Below are positions 1 to 9,140 of a stretch of 39,294 nucleotides of DNA, in pieces. Positions within the stretch are counted from its first letter, which is position 1. Every line of letters begins with the position of its first letter. The DNA is taken from assembly GCA_029945855.1 (NCBI GenBank), contig JAQSDJ010000063.1:1-39294 (forward strand), read 5' to 3'. A model generated the notes under the pieces. That model was not told where the DNA came from and did no database searches. It saw nothing but the letters and a program-made list of their open reading frames with translations. Position numbers and translations under genes: made by a program. Origin of the DNA: Lacunisphaera sp. Lineage in GTDB: Bacteria > Verrucomicrobiota > Verrucomicrobiia > Opitutales > Opitutaceae.

Positions 1-107
1 AAAAACAGGGAAGTGCAGTTGTCGTCAGGGTCCAGCGATGACTGTCGCTGGGGGCAAAAGTGCGTAACGCACAAATACGTAGTGAGCGCAGAGTCTCTTG
101 CGGGGTC
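1..107. other. Sequence downstream of the last tniQ gene
   Basis: No gene was recognised. A 7-bp stem with a 6-nt loop (CCAGCGA at 32-38, TCGCTGG at 45-51) and a 5-bp stem (60-72) are present. The first could weakly act as a terminator for the leftward tns operon, but no T-tract follows it directly. No TTAATGTC/GACATTAA repeats are present, so this is not obviously a transposon end. Confidence 0.3.
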
Positions 108-2000
108 TTAAGCCGCGGCTTTTGAGCTAGCCCCTAGGGCGCCGTAGTAAACCGCGCGGATACGCTCGGCGTAGTCCGACCTCCGGTCGTAATACTTGTT
201 CAGGTGATTGTCCCGGAGCATGGGTCTTAGGGTTGCCGGGCGGTTGCCATTCTGAATGTTTCTGACCATGGCCTCAAACAACCTTTCGAAGTGCTGGTCT
301 GGGCTCTCCGTCAGTGTGTTTAGCGCCCGATCGAGCAAGAGAAGCTTTTGCCTGCCGCGTGTGGAAAATGTCGTGTCGGGATCAATGATCTTCAAGAGCC
401 CGCGCGCCGAAATTCGTTGATGCGATTGCAGAAGTCTCGCCCTTGCTGATACACCATTCCGAGTCACAAGCTCCGCGCACCGGGAATCCCAAGCTTCGAT
501 CGACGAGTATGCCGACTTCAGCTTAGCGCTGAATGGGGCTCTAGCTTTCACCCGAACGTATGACGGGTCGAACTTCTCCATCCAGCCATATAGATATTGA
601 TTCAACCCTCGTAAGTCTGATTTCATAGCAGATGGATTTTGGGCGACGAGGAGATCCCATTGCTTTCGCTTGTCGTCACGCTCCGTTTTCCAATGGCGCT
701 CTTTTCCGATCATTCGTCGGCGGCTCGCCAGTGACCTCGCTGGCATATCAGGGAGGCCAAGATTTGCAGCGTGGTAGCAAATCTCCGATCGCGAGCGTCC
801 GATTGCCTTACACAAGGAGCCCCAGGTTTGATTGGGATCTCCCCATAGTTCGGAAATTCGGACCGTCCACGCGGGCGGTAGAAGGCTTTTTTTGATTTCG
901 AAGCGGAAGCTGCCGTCTGTATCCTCCATGAGAGGGAGGGGGCGAATGTAGACGGTTCCGCAATCAGGACAGGTAAACCGGGCGGCGCGTATTCCGCCCC
1001 ATGTTCCTTTTCTGATGGTGGTGATCTGATGCTTTCCGGAACAAGGGACTCCGACGGAAACGCATTTCCACGGGCCTAAAGATGGGCGGCATTCGTTCGC
1101 ACGCGCCAGAATTTCAGTAAAAGGGTGCTTCGTGAGAGCGCAAAGCAAGAAGACGTGATGAAGTGCAACTACGCCTCGATGCTTCTTGGTCTCATGATCG
1201 AAGATGATCGCGCGTAAGCAGCCGTGAAAATCATCCTTAGCAGAGCACCCCACATCTTCCAGCGCACCTAGGCCGAACATGGACACCAGCTTGTCCGCAA
1301 CGTTTTGATGGCCTCCGTGAGGCCCGTCCAACGCGCTCGCTTCCTTTAACTTCTCCGCAACCACCTGGAAAAGGTGTGAGCGATCAGATAGATGCTCCCC
1401 TTGGGCAGCTAATGACTCATAGCCCGCAGCAAGTAGCGTTTGGATGTTATTGGACTGGTGCGTTAGTGGCGTTGCTTCTTCCAACGCTTTGCCGGCGGTG
1501 ATGAACGTTTTCTTTTCCGTGATGCTAACCCTCGAACGATATAGTGGCCTCTTGTGCTTGTGGCATATCTTCAGGTGAGGCAGTTGATGTAGTCGGTGCC
1601 AATAGTTGGTGCCGTAGGTTTGGGCATCTTCTTCAACGCAGTCGGGACAAAGGCGTAAAAACTCATCCCTACCTGACGATCTCGGCCCGGGGATGGCCGA
1701 ACGGTAATCGAGCATGGACGCGAGCAGGCGGCTGGAAGCAGCGGCGGACATCAGAGGCGACGTGAATGGGAAGAGTGTGTGGTGGTAGGCAAGGTCACGC
1801 CCGGACTGTGAGTTTTGCCCGATTAAGATTTTAGCAATCGCGGACAAACGACACGGAAACGTTTTTGAACTCGGAAATCCGGTGCCACCGAACAGATCGC
1901 GTAGACCCCGAGGACCTAGTGAAGGGTAACGTTCCAAGATTCGGCCCGGAATGCTCCAGAGCATCTCGTCTGGCAAAAATGATCCAATAAGACTGCTCAT
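108..2000 (-). CDS. tniQ: TnsD/TniQ-family target-selection protein (second copy)
   Basis: Target-site selector of a Tn7-like transposon, expected to bind the attachment DNA and recruit TnsC. The N-terminus has the TniQ pattern. A zinc-binding CxxC...CxxH (C118, C121, C146, H149) surrounds the conserved YWHRLHQLP segment. A second CPDCG motif (C344, C347) precedes a region resembling the C-terminal DNA-binding part of TnsD. At 630 residues it is longer than short CAST-type TniQ proteins and close to full TnsD. The ATG at 2000 is chosen because the upstream tniQ stop ends at 2002, leaving one base between the genes; an in-frame extension to 2132 would overlap that gene heavily. Last gene of the tns operon. 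The family is clear; which DNA it recognises is not shown. Confidence 0.85.
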   Translation of the reverse strand: MSSLIGSFLPDEMLWSIPGRILERYPSLGPRGLRDLFGGTGFPSSKTFPCRLSAIAKILIGQNSQSGRDLAYHHTLFPFTSPLMSAAASSRLLASMLDYRSAIPGPRSSGRDEFLRLCPDCVEEDAQTYGTNYWHRLHQLPHLKICHKHKRPLYRSRVSITEKKTFITAGKALEEATPLTHQSNNIQTLLAAGYESLAAQGEHLSDRSHLFQVVAEKLKEASALDGPHGGHQNVADKLVSMFGLGALEDVGCSAKDDFHGCLRAIIFDHETKKHRGVVALHHVFLLCALTKHPFTEILARANECRPSLGPWKCVSVGVPCSGKHQITTIRKGTWGGIRAARFTCPDCGTVYIRPLPLMEDTDGSFRFEIKKSLLPPAWTVRISELWGDPNQTWGSLCKAIGRSRSEICYHAANLGLPDMPARSLASRRRMIGKERHWKTERDDKRKQWDLLVAQNPSAMKSDLRGLNQYLYGWMEKFDPSYVRVKARAPFSAKLKSAYSSIEAWDSRCAELVTRNGVSARARLLQSHQRISARGLLKIIDPDTTFSTRGRQKLLLLDRALNTLTESPDQHFERLFEAMVRNIQNGNRPATLRPMLRDNHLNKYYDRRSDYAERIRAVYYGALGASSKAAA

Positions 2001-2001
2001 A

Positions 2002-3549
2002 CTATGACGTTTGTTTGGTGGTGGACTGGGCAGATAAAGCTGCAATCTCTGACGCAACCGCAGGCAGTGATGCCACGGCCACAGACAACCCTGAACGAAC
2101 GCGTAGCTCCCAAAATTTGATCGGGTGTCCACTAAGCTTGGCGACTAATCGCACCCGACGGAGCGCGTATTGCTCTGCTGTTTCTGCGCAGTCCTTCATG
2201 GCTCGGATCGCGTTTGGCAGTCGGGGGTGGTCGTAGACTAGCCATGATGGGACCCCGCTGCGACTGGCGATTGCGTTACGGCTGGCACGCGTGAAAGGCG
2301 ATCGGGTCGCAGTTAACTCTGCGGCGATTTTCGGAAGGAGCGCAGCGAGTTCGCGATCTCTTTCCAGCCACTTGGCGCTGACCGGCCTGGCCGGACTTAC
2401 GTTTTTTGGGCGATGCGATGCGAGCCAGTCCGGACAATTGCGCCAAAGCCATGCATACAATGCCGGCTGCTGCTTTCGGAGAGAGCCGGAGGGCTCTGAT
2501 TTTATGAGTTCAAGCCATCGAGTCTGTTTCTTTGGAAGAAGGCGATTGAGACACGTTGCAGACCTAATGCGGTTTACATGGGGTTTCCTTCCAGGTTTTT
2601 CGCCACAAGGCGCAACACCACATGCGGCCACAAGCGCTTCGTTGCACGAAATGCCCAAGAAACGCATCAGCAGCACATGTTGGAGAGGATGCTGTTGGTT
2701 CCTCGGACGCCTAACAAGCCGGGGCAACCAACCCTGGCGTCCACTTTCCCGAACAGAGCAATTCAGCCTTTCGAGCAGGTTATTTCCGAAATGCTGTTCG
2801 AAGGCATCCACTAATCGCCGTAACCGAACGCTGCCGTCGGGGCGAAGAAGTTCATGCTTAGCCAGCTCCTGGATGTAGAACGCGTGGAGCCGGTAAGGGC
2901 CAGGTCGCGGTGCATCGTTTTCAAGCAACCACAGGAGGCTGCGGCCAATACCAACAAGGTGAGGACGCCAGATGGCTTCAATCGTCTCATCATGTAGCAC
3001 CTCGCTGAGATCGGGAACTCCCAGTCGTTGAGATCCAAACACACGATATGGATCAAGTTTCGTTATGGAGAGCGTGGTCTCATGCTCACATCGCGGACAT
3101 AGAAGCATTCCCGGTAGATGATGCTCTCGGTGCCAATAAGGCAGGCCGTATTGCTTCACGTCCTGGGCGAAGCATGTCCGGCAAAGTCGCATTCGCTTCG
3201 GCCCTTTGACCCGCGATGGACCGGTTCCCAAAATGAACGGTAGGTGGCCCGCATTGCACGCCGCAGCGATAGCAATCGCGGCCTTTGGCTCTGTTATGAA
3301 GGGAAGGAATAGCGGAAGTGACGTGTGTCCCATCGCAATGCCTTCGGCGGTCATGCGGGCCGCCGCGGGCAGCCGTTCAGCGAGGAGACCCAGATGACGC
3401 GGAAGTTGGGGATCTGCAGGCGGGGCGTTGTGATCGAAAAGGATGCCCCCACCACTACGGGTCGAGGCGAACCATTTCGCCGAAAAGCGCGAAGCGAGGC
3501 TGAACACGCATTCGCCGGGTAACGGAACTGGTGCAATTGTGAGTGCCAT
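2002..3549 (-). CDS. tniQ: TniQ/TnsD-family protein (first copy)
   Basis: A 515-residue TniQ-family protein. The start matches the family (proline-rich turn, then GECVFSLASRF), followed by a four-cysteine zinc site (C123, C126, C151, C154) around the YWHREHHLP segment that the second copy also has. The C-terminal half keeps TnsD-like features (HPLQHVLLMRFLG, a WLERDRELAALLP helix, and a run ending in ALRRVRL) but lacks the second CPDCG motif. It starts 6 bp after the tnsC stop and ends one base before the next tniQ. Tandem non-identical TniQ proteins could act as a pair or serve two target pathways, as known for some Tn7-like and type I-B CAST elements. No Cas genes are visible, so RNA guidance is not supported here. 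Confidence 0.83.
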   Translation of the reverse strand: MALTIAPVPLPGECVFSLASRFSAKWFASTRSGGGILFDHNAPPADPQLPRHLGLLAERLPAAARMTAEGIAMGHTSLPLFLPFITEPKAAIAIAAACNAGHLPFILGTGPSRVKGPKRMRLCRTCFAQDVKQYGLPYWHREHHLPGMLLCPRCEHETTLSITKLDPYRVFGSQRLGVPDLSEVLHDETIEAIWRPHLVGIGRSLLWLLENDAPRPGPYRLHAFYIQELAKHELLRPDGSVRLRRLVDAFEQHFGNNLLERLNCSVRESGRQGWLPRLVRRPRNQQHPLQHVLLMRFLGISCNEALVAACGVAPCGEKPGRKPHVNRIRSATCLNRLLPKKQTRWLELIKSEPSGSLRKQQPALYAWLWRNCPDWLASHRPKNVSPARPVSAKWLERDRELAALLPKIAAELTATRSPFTRASRNAIASRSGVPSWLVYDHPRLPNAIRAMKDCAETAEQYALRRVRLVAKLSGHPIKFWELRVRSGLSVAVASLPAVASEIAALSAQSTTKQTS

Positions 3550-3555
3550 GGCGGA

Positions 3556-5016
3556 TTATGCAGCGGCATTTGAAACCGCTTGGGCGGGATCAGTGCCTTC
3601 TGCGATCGCTTTCCGATGGGCATCAAGCAGCTTCGTTGTTGTGGCGGCTTCGGCCGCATAGGTATTCGCGAGCGCGTTGGCCTCCCGACCAACGGCAGCC
3701 TTTACCAACTTTCTGCCGCGCTTGTAGGCGTTGGTCGCTGTCCGGACCATTTTAATTCGGCACTTGTCCTTGTAGTCGGCGAGATTGCGCAGCAATTCCT
3801 CCTCGATCATCTTACCGTCCAGTTTAAGGTCCTCGTATAAACTGATCCTCTCAGGGTCACCAGAGGCCAATGCCTTTACCATGGGGTCCACAATCTTGAA
3901 GTGATCATCATACACGGCCTGTAGCAGACCGTCAGAGATTGCCGCCTTTGGCAGCGAACCTTCCATTTCGATCGCATAGCGCTGGGCGACGCGAAAGAGA
4001 GTCACGGCGAGCGCTGGCACGCCTTGTGTTAGTTCATAGAATTTGTCCGACACTTCTTCAAACGGCGTGAACCCGGCCGTAAATTGGTATTTCCAGAGTT
4101 TGCCGATGAAGTCCGCCCACTGAGGCTTATCTTTCTTCAAGTTTGACCATTCAGGTCCAAGCATGCGCCTTGCCTGGCGCATTTGATTGCCAACAACCTT
4201 CTGCGCCAGCGGCGTGCCAACAATCAGGATCGGAATTTGCAGCTTGTTGCCCAGCTCAACCAGGAAGTTTAGAAGCTGCGGCTCCGGCTCCCCGTCGCGA
4301 CGAAGGATGTGCTGGATCTCGTCGATGATCAGCACGCCTAGGCATACATCGAGGCACGCCTGCGCCACATTCTCGACGACCTGTGAAACATTTCCGTCTT
4401 TGAGTTTTGGTGGTAACTTCTCCCCGGTCACCTTCTCAATTGCTGTGAAGATGCTAGAGATCAGGGCACCTCGGGAGTGATTACTGGGGCACTCAACGCA
4501 CATATAAGTGATCATTTTGGCCGGAAGCAGAGGGTTTTTACGGACATCAAACTCCACAATTTGCGCGAGGAGACGAAGGACACGCTTAAGCGTTCTGGTT
4601 TTCCCGGAACCAGACATCCCGATAAGCGCCGCGCCCACCGCTTCGAAATCCACCCCTTCCGCCCACGGGTCAGCCATGCATTCGGCAAATGCGGCCACTT
4701 GGCTTGCACGTCGTGCTATGGCGGCTGCGGTAGGCGGGCGCGAAGAATAGCCATCACGAATCATCTCGATTAAAAGCGCGGCGAGCTGCACATCTCGCCC
4801 GAGCGGGACGTGGATATGCCGAAGCTTCGTCAGAAGAGTTAGTCGACTTGCAGCGGGGAACGCTCGGACGGCCGCGTTAGGAACGGGGGGCAAGTGTTCG
4901 AGTTGCTTCTTTAGTTCGTCACCAGATGGAAAATTGGCCAACGGAGCCAACAAGGGATTCGCGAGAACATTCTGGTAGTAGCCTGCGGGATCAGTTGTAG
5001 CTTCAGCGTTATTCAT
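3556..5016 (-). CDS. tnsC: TnsC-like AAA+ ATPase, transposition regulator
   Basis: ATP-dependent regulator that links TniQ-marked target DNA to the TnsAB transposase. Visible motifs are Walker A GMSGSGKT (residues 133-140) and Walker B GVLIIDEIQ (227-235), followed by the sensor-type stretch ILIVGTPLA. The C-terminal 100 residues are helical and basic (RTATNAYKRGRKLVKAA). The chosen start, ATG at 5016, gives 486 residues and overlaps the tnsB stop by 8 bp; the frame stays open upstream to 5094 but that part lies inside tnsB. The TniB/TnsC family assignment is strong. At 486 aa it is closer to Tn7 TnsC than to the shorter ATPases of type V-K elements. Confidence 0.9.
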   Translation of the reverse strand: MNNAEATTDPAGYYQNVLANPLLAPLANFPSGDELKKQLEHLPPVPNAAVRAFPAASRLTLLTKLRHIHVPLGRDVQLAALLIEMIRDGYSSRPPTAAAIARRASQVAAFAECMADPWAEGVDFEAVGAALIGMSGSGKTRTLKRVLRLLAQIVEFDVRKNPLLPAKMITYMCVECPSNHSRGALISSIFTAIEKVTGEKLPPKLKDGNVSQVVENVAQACLDVCLGVLIIDEIQHILRRDGEPEPQLLNFLVELGNKLQIPILIVGTPLAQKVVGNQMRQARRMLGPEWSNLKKDKPQWADFIGKLWKYQFTAGFTPFEEVSDKFYELTQGVPALAVTLFRVAQRYAIEMEGSLPKAAISDGLLQAVYDDHFKIVDPMVKALASGDPERISLYEDLKLDGKMIEEELLRNLADYKDKCRIKMVRTATNAYKRGRKLVKAAVGREANALANTYAAEAATTTKLLDAHRKAIAEGTDPAQAVSNAAA

Positions 5017-7282
5017 AAGATGAAGGGCGCACGGGCGCGTTTGAGGCGGTGGTTGATGGGGTGCTGTTTGGTGTGCAGGTCGGTGGCGGCCCATGCATCA
5101 CGGTCTCTTGAATTGTTCCGTCGGCTTCGCCATGTGCGTCGCGAACCACCTGCTTGTCGTAGCCCGCGGCCACCTTGTTACGCGCCTTAAAGCTACCATG
5201 TTGGGTCTTAATCTTGTCTAGGTCCTGCTCTGCAGCGGCTCGTTGAGCCTCATGTTGTGGGTCTTTTCTTGCAGCATAGGCGTCTTCGGCGGCCTTATTT
5301 AGGCCCTTCCGGAAATCGCTCTGCATGTCGACTTCCTTGAAACACCGATCCGCGTTGTCGCGGGAGAGATGCGAGATGGGGCAAAGCAGAGGCACGGCCG
5401 TGGGATCTTCGGGCGCCAAATATATCTGTCTTGTCGACAACTCGTCGTAGTAAACAGGTATGGTGACTCGTCCGCTGAAAGTCGTAAGGGCTTTCGCTTC
5501 CTGCAGGTTGTTGTCCTTGGGTAAATCGAAGAAGGTGGTTCCGAGAAGAATACCTTGCGCCGTGATTTTTGCTTCAGCGCGCCTTAATAGGCGCGGCATC
5601 ATGATCGCGGGAACGTATATGTTTGGCGGCCCGCCGAGGTTATCCGCACTCCACTTCCAGAGATTGAAAGGGGTCGGGGCCTTTCGCGTTTTCACGAACT
5701 CCACATCCAATACACGATCTAGCGGCAGCGGACGGTGATTCGCGACTTCGACCACCCATCTCACCAGTTCGCGCGTGAACGTAGACATTGAGACATATGC
5801 TGCTTTTGACGGGTCATCCTTCGCGCGCTGTTTTGGCCCTTTGGTGACACCGAGACTATAAGCATGCACGTAGCCATGGTTGGTCAGCTCGAACGAGGTC
5901 TCGACTTGCGGCTTATCGTCCCCGCGATACGCGCGCGTTAGTCCGAGATCGGTGATCTCTTCAGCGAGGTTCCCGCCGTCAATACTTGCGAGTTGAGCGT
6001 TGTCCGCGACCAGTTCATCAGACTTGCCTTCACAATCCCACGCTTTCGGCGCGAGGTTGTAGCCGATGCTCTTGCACCACGCGGTTTTGTTCGAATATGC
6101 ACAGTGCAGCGCGCGGCCGATATGAGCATAGGTGACGTTGTCCGTAGTGACATAGACGCCAACGATCATGCCTGAATATCGGTCAACCACATAAATGATG
6201 AAGACCCGCCCAATGTTCAGGCCGGTGATGTTATCCACCAGGTGGATATCCGAAATCGCGATGTCGATTTCATAGCGGTGGCCAGCGAACAAGGCTACGT
6301 CCCGATAGTCGCCCGATTGGGCTCGATTGTTGAGATTGGTTTCGCGACTTCCTTTCACATTTCGCAGCATGGCCATTACATTCACCGATTGGCGGCCAAT
6401 GTATTGAACTTGCCGGCGACTCGGCTTGAGCAAGGCGAATTTGGGATAGTCCCTAAGGCCCCGATGCACGTGTTCCTTGATTGCGGTCCAGGGTAAGGCG
6501 TTGCGGCGATCGAGCGAAATACTGATGATCGCCTTATTCATCTTATCGCCGAGGTAATAGTTGATAAGATTCTGAATGATTGGTTCTGCGTCGGGCGGAA
6601 TCGCACAGCCACCTCGCCCGAGCTCGTCGGCTGCCAGGGCGACTTCCGCACCGGGTTCTAAAATCGCGACGATTTTTATTTTTGCGCCCGGTCTGCGCCC
6701 GGAAGCAATCTCTTCTCCGCTAGCGTTTGCGCGGCGGCGACGTTCCGCCCTAGTGGGTGCCCCGCAATTTGTGTAGTCCGGTCCCAGCGCGAGATCGTTT
6801 CCACCGGAGCGCCAGTATGCGATAAGCAACTCGCGGATCCAACTTGCGGACCGTGTCTTGCCGTCAAAATGTCCTGACGCGATTTTGGCGATCAACGCGC
6901 CGCGCACATCGTTAACAAAGGCGCCCCAACCCAGCTCCAAAATTGGTTTAATCAGGGCTGCATTGGCGTCGCGCTTGTTACTAAACTTCTTCCGGCGGCG
7001 CACAGGAACGTCGGCGAGTGAAAGAACTGCCAGCGGGGATGCGTTTTGCGTTGTGTGCGCGAACACCCCGCTTGTAACACGGGCATGAAAGTCCTCCCAT
7101 TTGAGAACGAACGGCAGGGTGCGAGCCCGGCCAATCGTGATCAGGGCAACCTCAGCGCAGGCATCTCCGCGGTTCGCATCCCGCCTCATGCCTGTGACTA
7201 CGTGGAAGCGTTTCGTGACGGGGCACTGCTCCTTCATCCACTCCTCGAACACCATTCCGATTTTCAGCTCCGTTTTTTTCAT
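5009..7282 (-). CDS. tnsB: TnsB-like DDE transposase
   Basis: Retroviral-integrase-fold transposase expected to bind the end repeats and cleave and join the 3' ends. The rve-type core is visible with catalytic candidates D340 (YEIDIAISDI), D427 (ELVADNAQ) and E461 (DKPQVETSF); the 33 residues between the last two fit the DDE spacing. N-terminal residues 1-300 should hold the DNA-binding domains, and the C-terminal 150 include a helical, charged stretch (KAAEDAYAARKDPQHEAQRA). The start overlaps the tnsA stop by 4 bp and the gene overlaps tnsC by 8 bp, showing translational coupling. At 757 residues it is near Tn7 TnsB in length. The predicted binding sites are the GACATTAA-type repeats at 24474-24556. 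Confidence 0.93.
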   Translation of the reverse strand: MKKTELKIGMVFEEWMKEQCPVTKRFHVVTGMRRDANRGDACAEVALITIGRARTLPFVLKWEDFHARVTSGVFAHTTQNASPLAVLSLADVPVRRRKKFSNKRDANAALIKPILELGWGAFVNDVRGALIAKIASGHFDGKTRSASWIRELLIAYWRSGGNDLALGPDYTNCGAPTRAERRRRANASGEEIASGRRPGAKIKIVAILEPGAEVALAADELGRGGCAIPPDAEPIIQNLINYYLGDKMNKAIISISLDRRNALPWTAIKEHVHRGLRDYPKFALLKPSRRQVQYIGRQSVNVMAMLRNVKGSRETNLNNRAQSGDYRDVALFAGHRYEIDIAISDIHLVDNITGLNIGRVFIIYVVDRYSGMIVGVYVTTDNVTYAHIGRALHCAYSNKTAWCKSIGYNLAPKAWDCEGKSDELVADNAQLASIDGGNLAEEITDLGLTRAYRGDDKPQVETSFELTNHGYVHAYSLGVTKGPKQRAKDDPSKAAYVSMSTFTRELVRWVVEVANHRPLPLDRVLDVEFVKTRKAPTPFNLWKWSADNLGGPPNIYVPAIMMPRLLRRAEAKITAQGILLGTTFFDLPKDNNLQEAKALTTFSGRVTIPVYYDELSTRQIYLAPEDPTAVPLLCPISHLSRDNADRCFKEVDMQSDFRKGLNKAAEDAYAARKDPQHEAQRAAAEQDLDKIKTQHGSFKARNKVAAGYDKQVVRDAHGEADGTIQETVMHGPPPTCTPNSTPSTTASNAPVRPSSYE

Positions 7283-8097
7283 GTGTTGGAAAGTAGGGTC
7301 AGCGGGCGGCCGACGCGCATTTCAACGCTCATGTCTACGGGCCAGCGCCTCGTGGCGATGAGGTAACGGGTGATAGACATTACGCTCTGGCCTTGAGTCC
7401 AGGCCGTGCGGGTTGTGAAGTCGCGGGAGAGGATGTTTAATGGGACGGTCGACAAATGCGGCCGCATGAATACATCGACCTCTGCGATCTGGTCAGACGT
7501 GTAAGCCAGCATCGCACCCGGCCGAAGGGTCCCACGAACCAAGCGCAAATTGGTGATGACATTGGCGGGCACCTTTTCACGGGTCATGATCGAGAACGTT
7601 GCGGGTTGTTCACGATCGTTGGTGTGATATAGCTCCTCGATTTGGAGCTTTTCCACAGGTCTCCAGCGCCGGAGTTCGTCAAAGCTCTTGGTGGACCATG
7701 CGAGGTATCTGTATTTCCCCGGCGATACCTCCTCCTTGATGTAAAGGTCAGTGGTCATCACTATGTCCACACCCTTGTAGCAAGGGTGCCTGACCTTTTT
7801 TCCTTTGATTGCCTTCGCTATCGCACGCGTGCGGTCTCGGGTGAGCGGCCAGTTCTCCTTGATGTCGACAAATCTCGGATTCGACTCAGCGAAGAGAAAA
7901 ACGCACAGTTCCAGGAAAGAGAACAGGTGAACGACTCGGCCCAGCTTGGCGCTATACGTCAGCATCCGAAAGCCCATGGACGAAAAGTCGGTGATCCTTA
8001 ACCAGGAGCGATAGTTCGATCCATGACCTTGGCCGCGACCTTCACCGACACGCCGGTCAATTCCCTCCTCGGTGTGGAAGTCAGGTTTAGCGCACAC
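7279..8097 (-). CDS. tnsA: TnsA-like endonuclease
   Basis: Endonuclease subunit that cuts the 5' strands so that a Tn7-like element moves by cut-and-paste. At 272 residues it matches the usual TnsA length. E63 (SFLELCVF), D117 (IVMTTDLYI) and K137 (LAWSTKSFDE) align with E63, D114 and K132 of the Tn7 enzyme. The position equivalent to Q130 appears to be S135. The segment RFVDIKENWPL is typical of the family. Translation most likely starts at GTG 8097: a strong Shine-Dalgarno (GGAGGA, complementary to 8105-8110) lies 7 bases upstream. First gene of the tns operon. Function is assigned from family motifs and its place before tnsB. Confidence 0.85.
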   Translation of the reverse strand: MCAKPDFHTEEGIDRRVGEGRGQGHGSNYRSWLRITDFSSMGFRMLTYSAKLGRVVHLFSFLELCVFLFAESNPRFVDIKENWPLTRDRTRAIAKAIKGKKVRHPCYKGVDIVMTTDLYIKEEVSPGKYRYLAWSTKSFDELRRWRPVEKLQIEELYHTNDREQPATFSIMTREKVPANVITNLRLVRGTLRPGAMLAYTSDQIAEVDVFMRPHLSTVPLNILSRDFTTRTAWTQGQSVMSITRYLIATRRWPVDMSVEMRVGRPLTLLSNT

Positions 8098-8472
8098 CTT
8101 TTGGTCCTCCTTGTTGCGCGCTATGACTCAACCAGACGCAGGGCTCGCAATAGGGAGAGGTATCCCTAGCAGAAACGAATTTTTCGCTGAATTTCATGTG
8201 GAAACATCCAATAGCACGTTGGGGGCAATTAAGCGGGGGTTATGAAATAAAGAGGTAGGCTATGGAGATATCCCTTTTTCCATTGAGTTTTTCCGAAAAG
8301 GAGCGTCTTATGTGCCTGAATTAAAGTGCCGCTGTATCTCCAAAAGAATAATGTAAGATGCTAATAAAAAGATAGATAGTAATACTGAACGAAGCCACTG
8401 ACCCTGCAAGCATCGGACATTGTAAAACAGCAACTTATTGAGGCTTAGTGATCTAATGTATAAAATACTCGA
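8098..8472. other. AT-rich intergenic region between tnsA and the first cargo gene
   Basis: A 375-bp divergent gap, visibly more AT-rich than its surroundings. It holds the tnsA Shine-Dalgarno (8105-8110) and a candidate promoter for the rightward ORF (8435-8464). It should also hold the tnsABC promoter, which I could not place. I searched for TnsB-type repeats, because in Tn7 the right end lies directly upstream of tnsA. Only one isolated GACATT (about 8416) is present, so this is not a convincing transposon end. Confidence 0.5.
8435..8464 (+). promoter_or_regulatory. Candidate sigma-70-type promoter for the ORF at 8473
   Basis: TTATTG at 8435-8440 and TATAAA at 8459-8464 are 18 bp apart. 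The downstream ATG is at 8473, only 8 bases after the -10 box, and no Shine-Dalgarno precedes it. If this promoter is real, the transcript would be almost leaderless. Pattern-based only. Confidence 0.35.
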
Positions 8473-9045
8473 ATGCATACACTTGAGCAAAACCCTTACA
8501 CTAATCCCGTTCCGGTGATCGATTTCTTACTGAAGAAAACGGTCAACGACATCAGGATGGCCGCTACCGCAGGTAAGGTTAGTCGCATTCACATCCTCGA
8601 TAAACGAGCCAGGCGGTTAGAGGTTCTCCTGAGGGATACCAAAACGGTGTTCGAGAACCTCCGTCTAATTCAGGCAGAGATCGCGAATGCCAATCGAAGT
8701 GCGGACGGCATAGAACTACGCTCCATATCGATCAGCATAACGAAGTGCATGATCGACTACAGCATGCTGATTCTCACTCCGCACATCAAGCAGGGCACGG
8801 TTCAGGTCGGCGAGGAGATGGAAGTCCATACCCCGTTTACTGTTTTCACCACAGATGTTATGCGGCCGGGCAACAAGCTAAGGGCACGCGGCCCCATCAA
8901 GCAGTTCTATAGCGAAGGAATGGTGAAGGTCGGAGATGAAGTTGTTCTGAAAGAGACTGCTGTTGGAATCTGGTCTCTGGACACGAGGGTGGCGCTTGAA
9001 TCTGCAGGGGCGGTGAAGAAGCCGCAGATAACGAGTGAGATTTGA
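8473..9045 (+). CDS. Hypothetical protein, helical N-terminus and beta-rich C-terminus
   Basis: A 190-residue protein I do not recognise. Residues about 10-110 look largely helical and charged (a possible short coiled coil around DKRARRLEVLLRDTKTVFENL). Residues 110-180 alternate short beta-type strands with glycines (GNKLRARGPIKQFYSEGMVKVGDEVVLKET), resembling a small barrel. There is no signal peptide, membrane segment or metal motif. Codon use looks coding and the frame is long for this AT-richer stretch. First gene of the cargo, divergent from tnsA. The start is uncertain because no ribosome-binding site is seen. A role in transposon control or cargo function is possible but unsupported. 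Confidence 0.6.
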   Translation: MHTLEQNPYTNPVPVIDFLLKKTVNDIRMAATAGKVSRIHILDKRARRLEVLLRDTKTVFENLRLIQAEIANANRSADGIELRSISISITKCMIDYSMLILTPHIKQGTVQVGEEMEVHTPFTVFTTDVMRPGNKLRARGPIKQFYSEGMVKVGDEVVLKETAVGIWSLDTRVALESAGAVKKPQITSEI

Positions 9046-9140
9046 TTGGAGTAGCCATAACTACCACTAGCAGTCGTGGCCCGCATATTTTCTAAGACCA
9101 AGGGGTTGTGGACTAAGTTTAGGATGTCTGGCCGAAGCGG

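Noticed and set aside
8098-8472. Right end of the transposon directly upstream of tnsA, as in Tn7
   Set aside because: Only one isolated GACATT is present and no repeated TnsB-type units, in contrast to the clear array at 24474-24556.
8308-8490. A 60-codon leftward frame with a hydrophobic stretch in the tnsA upstream gap
   Set aside because: No ribosome-binding site, AT-rich sequence makes hydrophobic runs likely, and it overlaps the promoter and start of the rightward ORF.
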